A DNA stretch of 64,000 bases, taken from assembly GCF_007860015.1 (NCBI RefSeq), contig NZ_SJPS01000001.1, forward strand, positions 1,486,101 through 1,550,100, in the 5' to 3' direction. Positions 58,685 to 64,000 of this stretch are shown one piece after another (position 1 is the first letter of the stretch; every line of letters starts with the position of its first letter). A model generated the notes under the pieces. That model did no database searches, was not told where the DNA came from, and was given only the letters and a program-made list of their open reading frames with translations. This DNA is from Bythopirellula polymerisocia. Its GTDB lineage: Bacteria > Planctomycetota > Planctomycetia > Pirellulales > Lacipirellulaceae. Position numbers and translations under genes: made by a program.

Positions 58685-58838
58685 GAGATTTTCCGCTCAA
58701 CACGAGGGCTCCAAAGCTGAGGATTGAAGGAACCCATATTCCGACGAACAGGCCCTCTTCTCTACTCCCTGTAAACCAGAGGTAGACAGAAAAGAGGAAC
58801 GACGCAGCGGCGGCGATAACAAAACCGATTTTTGCCAT
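58677..58838 (-). CDS. 53-aa membrane protein
   Basis: From ATG 58838 (MAKIGFVIAAAASFLFSVYL) with two hydrophobic helices joined by WFTGSREEGLFVG and a second helix WVPSILSFGALVL. Ends SGKSHA. No family is recognised. It is the first of two small membrane proteins in a row. Confidence 0.5.
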   Translation of the reverse strand: MAKIGFVIAAAASFLFSVYLWFTGSREEGLFVGIWVPSILSFGALVLSGKSHA

Positions 58839-58969
58839 ATTAATTCTTCTCATCGTTTTCCCTATCATTTTAAAATTTGGTTACTATTGTCTCGGTCCAA
58901 GTCGTATCCAGGACCCTATCAAACGCTGACTGTTGGGAAGTGCATTCGCGATTCAGGGTTCATCTGGCT

Positions 58970-59206
58970 TCATGACGGTGTCGACCGAACACTCTGAAAC
59001 AGGTAATGGGTCACAAACCACTCATTCCCACTCCGGTAGCGAAGCAGTTCTACGCAGGCCATGAAAAACATTCTCCAACGTTGCGAATGTTTCTTCGCCT
59101 CATGCGTGCCAAGATCTTGGCGCAAACCCCTCAGGATCGCCTCTCGGTTTTGATCGAGATTTTTCAACCAGGCTTCGCAGGTATGCCAATAATGCAGACC
59201 ATTCAC
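58970..59206 (-). pseudogene. C-terminal remnant of a CFA-synthase-like SAM methyltransferase
   Basis: Pattern GLHYWHTCEAWLKNLDQNR, then QRWRMFFMACVELLRY and GNEWFVTHYLFQ is the end of cyclopropane-fatty-acyl-phospholipid synthase-like methyltransferases. A stop lies directly upstream in this frame and no SAM-binding domain is present. Such genes are frequent next to photolyase and amine oxidase genes, so this unit has probably lost one member. Confidence 0.65.
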
Positions 59207-59316
59207 TTTTCATTTGCAACTACTCCCAGCATCGAGTTATGGCAATTGAATTTGTAGTCCGGAGCCGAAATGCAAACGAATCAAAGGTGCACGATCTTGC
59301 AGATTTAAGCCGTCTG

Positions 59317-59538
59317 TTACTTGCAGATGGCAAGTGCCATGGCCTGTGGCTGAGAACCCAAGTCGGTTTCAGCTTCCCACGCTCGTGCAGTTGGTGCCAA
59401 CTCGTCGCGTAGTATTAACACCTGCTCAGGTGCTTCTATGCCAACACTGACGGAGTTTCCCTTGATCCGCAAGATGGTAACGCGGATATCGTTACCAATC
59501 TGAATGGTCTGCTCTTCTTTCCTGCCGAGAACTAACAT
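59317..59538 (-). CDS. csrA: Carbon storage regulator CsrA
   Basis: The 73-aa protein has the canonical MLVLGRKEEQTIQIGNDIRV start and the SVSVGIEAPEQV core with the RNA-contact Arg/Lys pattern; the C-terminal tail is longer than in E. coli. It binds GGA-containing mRNA leaders and controls translation. Its presence among SpoIIE-type genes suggests post-transcriptional control in this unit, without known targets. Confidence 0.92.
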   Translation of the reverse strand: MLVLGRKEEQTIQIGNDIRVTILRIKGNSVSVGIEAPEQVLILRDELAPTARAWEAETDLGSQPQAMALAICK

Positions 59539-59873
59539 CGCTCATCCTTTCAAGAACGCATTGCAAAGTGTCAACTTTTCTGACTATGGAACACTAGTTG
59601 GACAATCAGCTTTGCCAAGCAGCAACACCGTCTTTTTTTTACTTGTTTGCCCGTTGAATGCAGGCACCGCCAGCAATTGCCTTCGTGAGAAGCTACTAGG
59701 AACTTTGAAATACTGCTTCTGTAGGGTAGCGATTCATGTTCCTCCGCTGAAAAAGCACCCGCTCAGAGTACGCCTGCGTGCAATTAGTGACTGTATTCGA
59801 TCGCTTTTACGCCAAGAAAGTGGACTCTCACTAGCGCATCAAACCAAAAAATGAAGAAAACAGATATCAGTGC
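59539..59873. other. Intergenic region csrA to ferritin
   Basis: About 335 bases. A 116-codon plus-strand frame crosses it, but its composition is not protein-like and it overlaps csrA. TTGACA on the minus strand near 59575 may be the csrA -35 box. Confidence 0.4.
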
Positions 59874-59904
59874 GTTGTCATTTCGCACGACGCTCCTAGA
59901 GTCT
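59874..59904 (+). promoter_or_regulatory. Shared-type promoter of the ferritin-like gene
   Basis: GTTGTCAT (59874-59881), 14 nt, CTAGAGTCT (59896-59904). Identical boxes and spacing to the folE promoter (56653-56683, minus strand). Confidence 0.65.
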
Positions 59905-59943
59905 TAGAGATGCAGTTTATCTCGAATAATAAGGAAACTCAGC

Positions 59944-60399
59944 GTGGCCGATAACAAAGAACAGGTAATTTCATTGCTCTCCACAGCCTATAGTATGGAG
60001 ATCGAAACGGTGCTCAACTATCTTGCCAACAGCGTCAATCTCGATGGTGTGCGGGCAGAAGAGATTAAGAAATCGTTAGCGGCTGACATCACGGAAGAAA
60101 TCATGCATGCCCAGCAGTTGGGACGGCGAATCAAGCAACTCGGCGGCCTGGTCCCCGGTGCTGCGGCCCTCACGCTCGGTAATCAGATCCAGCCCAACGA
60201 TAAAACAACCGACGTGGTCGGTGTGATTAAAGCGGTCATTGATGCCGAGGAGCAAGCTTGCGCGCACTACAACAAAGTCATCAAAGCGACCGACGGGGAG
60301 GATTATGTTAGCCAAGACCTATGCATCCGATTGCTCGCAGACGAAGAGGAGCACCTTATTCTGTTTCGCGGATTCTTGAAAGAGTACGAGTCTGCTTGA
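59944..60399 (+). CDS. Ferritin-like/bacterioferritin-type protein
   Basis: A 151-aa four-helix protein, GTG start with AAGGA upstream. Di-iron ligands are visible: Glu in MEIETVLNYLANS, EEIMHAQQL (ExxH), DAEEQACAHY and ADEEEHLILF (ExxH). It stores or oxidises iron, or acts as a Dps-like detoxifier. The gene has its own copy of the folE-type promoter, which links iron handling with pterin synthesis. Confidence 0.85.
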   Translation: MADNKEQVISLLSTAYSMEIETVLNYLANSVNLDGVRAEEIKKSLAADITEEIMHAQQLGRRIKQLGGLVPGAAALTLGNQIQPNDKTTDVVGVIKAVIDAEEQACAHYNKVIKATDGEDYVSQDLCIRLLADEEEHLILFRGFLKEYESA

Positions 60400-60423
60400 T
60401 CACAAATCGCTTGATTGCTCTAT

Positions 60424-61476
60424 ATGACGAAACTGCCAATTAGACCGCCCCGTGAATCGATGCCATCATTGGCGGTGATTGGCGCCGGGATTTCTGGTCT
60501 GATCTGTGCCCGGACTTTGCAAGATTATGGTTTGTCGGTCACAGTGTTCGAAAAAAGCCGTGGAGTTGGCGGTCGCATGTCGACGCGGCGGACGGACGAA
60601 GCGCTACACTTTGACCACGGCGCCCAATACTTCACCGCCCGTGACGCTCGATTTCGCGGCTACGTGAATGCGTGGCAACATGACGGTGTTGTCGCTGCTT
60701 GGCTCGGGAGGATTATGGTCCTTCAAAACGGAGTTGTGATAGATCAAAAAGAGGGTACCGATCGCTTCGTCGCTGTGCCGGGGATGAATGCCATCTGTCA
60801 GCACATGGCGACCGACTTACAAATCGAGTATCAAACCAAAGTAGCGCCGCCTCGTCGTCTACGCGGCCGGTGGTTGCTAGCCAGCGAGGATGGGACCGAT
60901 TGGGGCGCCTACGATATGGTAATCATCTCTGCCCCAGCACCTCAGACGGCGCAGCTGCTCAGGAATGTTCCCGAGCTGGCCGGACAAGCGGATCGCGTGG
61001 AGATGAGTGGTTGCTGGGCGGTGATGCTCGCTTTGGAAGAATCCTTGGCTCTTCCGTTCGATGCCGCATTTATTCACCAGTCGCCTCTTTCCTGGATCGC
61101 CCGGAACAACAGCAAACCGAATCGCTCTCCCGAACCAGAGACATGGATAATGCACGCTAGTCCCGAGTGGTCAGAGACCAACTTGGAACGATCAGCAGAA
61201 CAGGTAGAGGCTGATCTGTTGGCTGAATTCTGGCGATCCATTGGCACCCAGCCTCAGGCAATCAAGTATATCAAAGCACATCGTTGGCGATTCGCTCTAC
61301 CGACCTCGCCACTGGAGTCGCGATGTTTATTTGATACCAGCTTGCTAATCGGAGCCTGCGGCGACTGGTGTGGCGGACCTCGAGTCGAAGGTGCCTTTTT
61401 GAGCGGTGCAGCCGCGGCCAGTCGCGTGTTGAATTTGCTGCGTCCAACACGGGTTGATGATAGTAGCGCAACTTAA
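60424..61476 (+). CDS. NAD(P)/FAD-dependent oxidoreductase, renalase-like
   Basis: A 350-aa flavoprotein: LAVIGAGISGLICARTLQDYG, then VFEKSRGVGGRMSTRR, FDHGAQYFTARD (the renalase/amine oxidase motif), and GACGDWCGGPRVEGAFLSG for the FAD C-terminal loop. The ATG at 60424 is 24 bases after the ferritin stop; an ATG at 60460 is the alternative. Substrates are unknown; renalase-like enzymes oxidise isomeric NAD(P)H. Confidence 0.88.
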   Translation: MTKLPIRPPRESMPSLAVIGAGISGLICARTLQDYGLSVTVFEKSRGVGGRMSTRRTDEALHFDHGAQYFTARDARFRGYVNAWQHDGVVAAWLGRIMVLQNGVVIDQKEGTDRFVAVPGMNAICQHMATDLQIEYQTKVAPPRRLRGRWLLASEDGTDWGAYDMVIISAPAPQTAQLLRNVPELAGQADRVEMSGCWAVMLALEESLALPFDAAFIHQSPLSWIARNNSKPNRSPEPETWIMHASPEWSETNLERSAEQVEADLLAEFWRSIGTQPQAIKYIKAHRWRFALPTSPLESRCLFDTSLLIGACGDWCGGPRVEGAFLSGAAAASRVLNLLRPTRVDDSSAT

Positions 61477-61550
61477 AATCAGTGGCAATTGCTTTAGAGG
61501 CCCCGATTCGGCTGGCTTCGAAGCGTGGCAAAATGATACGGGAGAAACCG

Positions 61551-61916
61551 ATGCGATTCAGTGAGGAGGAAATCAACTCAGCTCGCCGATTACGCGAAGC
61601 TGGACTCGCCTGGGAGCCGCGTGCAGGCCACTATGTTTACGACCAAACGGGGTTCTGCAAGCAGACGTCTCCGTTTCAAGAAAAGGTCTACTTTATCCTC
61701 AACTACGATTACTTCATGAAATCGGTTGGCGGTGTTGACCGTTTCAAGCAGATCATGCTTTGGCTGCCAACTTGGTACGATGCCCGTCAATTACTCGAAA
61801 CTCTGGGAGTCCCAGCCGAGCAGATCGTCGACAAGCTGCAACAACAACGAGCCATCGAACAAGGTAGGGAACGTTTCGTGCTTTATGAATGGATTGAATC
61901 TTCGCTAGTGACGTAA
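61551..61916 (+). CDS. Conserved hypothetical protein, photolyase-cluster associated
   Basis: ATG 61551 follows GGGAGAAACC and begins MRFSEEEINSARRLREAGL. The 121-aa protein is soluble, with WEPRAGHYVYD, QEKVYFILNYDYFMKSVGG, LWLPTWYDARQLLE and VLYEWIESS. The family is unnamed and no function is recognised; two ATGs upstream (61482, 61533) could extend it. Confidence 0.6.
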   Translation: MRFSEEEINSARRLREAGLAWEPRAGHYVYDQTGFCKQTSPFQEKVYFILNYDYFMKSVGGVDRFKQIMLWLPTWYDARQLLETLGVPAEQIVDKLQQQRAIEQGRERFVLYEWIESSLVT

Positions 61917-61939
61917 TCACCGCTGAGCTATTGAAATGT

Positions 61940-61979
61940 CTTCGGAGGTCGACACTCTATCAAGCTGAGCTACGAGGAC
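61940..61979 (-). pseudogene. 5' half of tRNA-Arg(CCG)
   Basis: Forty bases from the acceptor strand (GTCCTCG) through the D arm to the anticodon loop (CTCCGAAG) match the tRNA at 47038-47111 at all but a few positions. The match stops right after the anticodon. No T arm or 3' acceptor follows, so it cannot be a tRNA. The 5' flank also resembles that of the intact gene. Confidence 0.8.
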
Positions 61980-62131
61980 GTGTCTGCGATTGGGCCTACC
62001 ATACTCGCGTATTTGGCGTCTCTTGATAATGCCTTGGGTGAATTGAGGCAGTCGCTCAAAACGCACAATTCTCATATACTTGAATCCTGACGATTTCGAC
62101 AAGGTTCTTGTTTTAGCATCGGAGCTATCTC

Positions 62132-62998
62132 ATGAGATTTTGGCAGGTGTTTGTCGTACTAATAGTTCTCTCTCTAAGTTCGGCAGCAGTCCTTGGCCAG
62201 CAGCCCTCATTCCGCATGCCCGAGTATGCCGAGGGAGATATTCCCCCTCTTCGCTCTCAGGCGGAGGTCGAGCGGCTGTTGGCTGGCGCGAACCCTTTGG
62301 CGGAAGACAAACCATTGCGAGTGGTTCTGGTGGCCGGCCCCAAAGACCACGACATCGGCGAGCACGACTACCCGAATTGGCAGAAGGTTTGGTCTCGCTT
62401 GTTGGCCAGCGACGAGCAGACCGAGGTCGATACTGCCTGGGAGTTTCCCGACGAACGGCAGATCGAAGCGGCGGACGTGCTGGTTTTTTACCAACGAGGA
62501 CGTTGGAACGACGAACGAGCCGCAGCAATTGACCCCTTTCTGGCGCGCGGGGGTGGCGCCGTCTACATCCATTGGGCCGTGGATGGACAGGGGGGAGAGA
62601 AGGAGATGGCCAAACGGATCGGGTTGGCCTCGCTGGGTGGTTCAATCGGCTACCGCCACGGTCCTTTGCATGTCGACTTCAGCCATAACCCACAACATCC
62701 GATCGCGCGGAATCTCACCCAGGTTGATTGGGTTGATGAAAGTTATTGGCGTCTCCGTGGGGATCCTTCACGAATCTCTCTCCTGGGGACAGGCGTAGAA
62801 GAGGGCGAGCCCCGTCCCTTATATTGGACCGTTGAGAACGGCCGCGGGCGCGTGTTCGTTTCGATCCCGGGGCACTACATGTGGACCTTCGACGATCCAA
62901 TTTTCCGGGCAATTCTCCTCCGTGGCATCGCCTGGGCAGGGCACCGCAGTGTTGACCGATTCAACAAACTCGTCACCCTCGACGCGCGGGTTGATTGA
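62132..62998 (+). CDS. Secreted ThuA-like protein
   Basis: A 288-aa protein with a signal peptide (FVVLIVLSLSSAAVLG). The ThuA domain shows VVLVAGPKDHDIGEHDYPNW, VLVFYQRGRWNDERAAA, GAVYIHWAVDG and FVSIPGHYMWTFDDPIF. ThuA-like proteins are numerous in planctomycetes; the activity is probably sugar-related but is unproven. Confidence 0.85.
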   Translation: MRFWQVFVVLIVLSLSSAAVLGQQPSFRMPEYAEGDIPPLRSQAEVERLLAGANPLAEDKPLRVVLVAGPKDHDIGEHDYPNWQKVWSRLLASDEQTEVDTAWEFPDERQIEAADVLVFYQRGRWNDERAAAIDPFLARGGGAVYIHWAVDGQGGEKEMAKRIGLASLGGSIGYRHGPLHVDFSHNPQHPIARNLTQVDWVDESYWRLRGDPSRISLLGTGVEEGEPRPLYWTVENGRGRVFVSIPGHYMWTFDDPIFRAILLRGIAWAGHRSVDRFNKLVTLDARVD

Positions 62999-63059
62999 GT
63001 CCTCTTCCGATAGAGAGTTGAGAGTTGGTAGAAACAGGTTCAATATTCATCACTCCCTC

Positions 63060-63404
63060 TCACCCCGGCGGCCACTGGAGCGACCGACCTCCCAGAATGT
63101 GAAAATGCAAGTGGTCGACGGTTTGGCCGCCATCTTCGCCGCAATTCACAACCACGCGGTAACCACCCTCCGCGATTCCTTCCTGACGGGCCACGTCGCG
63201 GATGACCAGCCACAGATGGCCCAGCAAGGCCGCGTTTTCCGCGGCGAGCTTGTCGAGAGACGGAATCGGCTCGCGAGGGATCACCAACACATGCGTCGGA
63301 GCCTGTGGATTTACATCGCGGAAGGCGACACATTGATTGTCCTCGTAGACGATCTCTGCAGGAATCTCCTTGTCGGCGATTTTTTTAAAAAGCGTTTTTT
63401 CCAT
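63060..63404 (-). CDS. HIT-family nucleotide-binding protein
   Basis: A 114-aa HINT-type protein: FKKIADKEIPAEIVYEDNQC, APTHVLVIPREPIPS and the histidine triad DHLHFHILGGR. It hydrolyses AMP-linked conjugates. Seven bases separate it from the upstream Trm112-like gene. Confidence 0.93.
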   Translation of the reverse strand: MEKTLFKKIADKEIPAEIVYEDNQCVAFRDVNPQAPTHVLVIPREPIPSLDKLAAENAALLGHLWLVIRDVARQEGIAEGGYRVVVNCGEDGGQTVDHLHFHILGGRSLQWPPG

Positions 63405-63410
63405 ACTTAC

Positions 63411-63668
63411 CTAACTTAGCTGCGTGACGTCAATTGCTTCATCGTACAGCATCACTGGGATGCCTGAGACGATGGGATACAACAAGTCGCCGGCAGCCCG
63501 CAACATTCCTCCGTCGATTGGCTCTTTCACCGGTTGGCCGCTGATGTTCGTCAGCTTGCCAGTAAGAATCTGCTGATTTACTTTCTCGACCAAAGTCGCG
63601 TCTGCGAACGTAAGTGACGAACGATCCTGCGGACAGCGGAGGATTTCAAGCAATTGGGGATCAATCAA
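63411..63668 (-). CDS. Trm112-like protein
   Basis: The 85-aa protein begins MIDPQLLEILRCPQDRSSL and ends YPIVSGIPVMLYDEA, the Trm112/UPF0434 pattern. Only one of the usual zinc cysteines is present. It likely supports a methyltransferase or protein folding. Confidence 0.85.
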   Translation of the reverse strand: MIDPQLLEILRCPQDRSSLTFADATLVEKVNQQILTGKLTNISGQPVKEPIDGGMLRAAGDLLYPIVSGIPVMLYDEAIDVTQLS

Positions 63669-64000
63669 GGAAGTACCTCTTGCTTTGCAATGTGTAAGCT
63701 CAACGACTAGTTAAGAAATAGGCCGCAGACGAGCGCGAATTTAGCAGATGATCCCGGATTAAGTTTCTTCAGTTCAATATGTTCTGATCTGCGAAAATCC
63801 GCCCAATCAGCGTTCATCAGTGTTCCATTCTTAGTCCGTTTCCGGTGGAGTGCGTCCGAAAAGCGATTATTAGTGTCTTGGTTCATCGTGAACTGGAATA
63901 TCCAGCGTGATCCGTTAGCGGGATAAAAGTTAGTTTTAGACGGCTACCGCCGCATTCTCATTGCGTTCACGCAGACCGGGGGCTCATTGCCGCCCCCTGG
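63669..64000. other. Right-end gap
   Basis: About 330 bases at the window edge. No gene, RNA or clear regulatory site was found. Confidence 0.45.

Noticed and set aside
59504..59854. 116-codon plus-strand frame over the csrA promoter
   Set aside because: Overlaps csrA and looks like random translation.
61940..61979. Second functional tRNA-Arg
   Set aside because: It lacks the T arm and 3' acceptor; only the 5' half is present.

Overview
The window most likely comes from a planctomycete of the Pirellulales type. Its secreted proteins combine dockerin-like DxDGDGxVD repeats with PEP-CTERM sorting tails. It also carries ThuA-like, SpoIIAA-like (PF11964) and DUF1499 proteins and a group-3 sigma factor. 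There is no rRNA, CRISPR array, transposase or integrase. All identifications come from reading the sequence; no database search was run.

Layout. (1) 1-9.6 kb is a pectin-degradation locus: the end of a PEP-CTERM protein, a secreted pectate-lyase-like protein with an autotransporter-type repeat, a sugar-binding protein, a CE8-CE12 pectin methylesterase/acetylesterase fusion, a GH28 polygalacturonase and the remnant of a second GH28. (2) 9.7-14.8 kb holds a soluble hybrid histidine kinase, two DUF2294 proteins and a run of very small membrane or lipid-anchored proteins. Three related leader elements (A, B, C) lie here. Each ends in a 21-position terminator hairpin whose left arm can also pair with an upstream segment. 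(3) 14.8-36 kb is one almost gapless co-directional array: acetate kinase, DUF302, a P1B ATPase, phosphoketolase, DUF2254, an oxidoreductase, SpoIIAA-like proteins, class I aldolase, an RpiB-phosphatase fusion broken by an in-frame TAG, a HAD phosphatase, GH130 and a complete N-type Na+ ATPase in the order atpDCQRBEFAG. A plausible reading is an energy-stress module: phosphoketolase makes acetyl-phosphate, acetate kinase makes ATP from it, and the N-ATPase spends ATP on ion export. (4) 36-40.2 kb holds a hypothetical gene, a FAD-enzyme stub, an APC permease and a conserved hypothetical gene. (5) 40.6-46.8 kb is an arsenic island: arsR-arsC-acr3, then a second arsR, an ArsP/DUF318 permease and an arsE-arsF-arsF-arsG set, with three inverted-repeat operators. 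(6) 47.0-62.0 kb lies between an intact tRNA-Arg(CCG) and a 5' half-copy of the same tRNA. It looks like a light/oxidative-stress unit: a sigma factor, a fasciclin protein, FAD amine oxidases, an FeS-type photolyase, a Nei glycosylase, FolE, a PTPS/QueD protein, two SpoIIE phosphatases, CsrA and a ferritin-like protein. The folE operon and the ferritin gene share a near-identical promoter-like motif. (7) 62.1-64 kb is ordinary: a ThuA-like protein, a HIT protein and a Trm112-like protein.

The best candidate for an undescribed system is the set of three leader elements in front of the kinase, the DUF2294/small-protein run and the acetate kinase-phosphoketolase-N-ATPase array. The next best is the 47-62 kb unit with its shared promoter.
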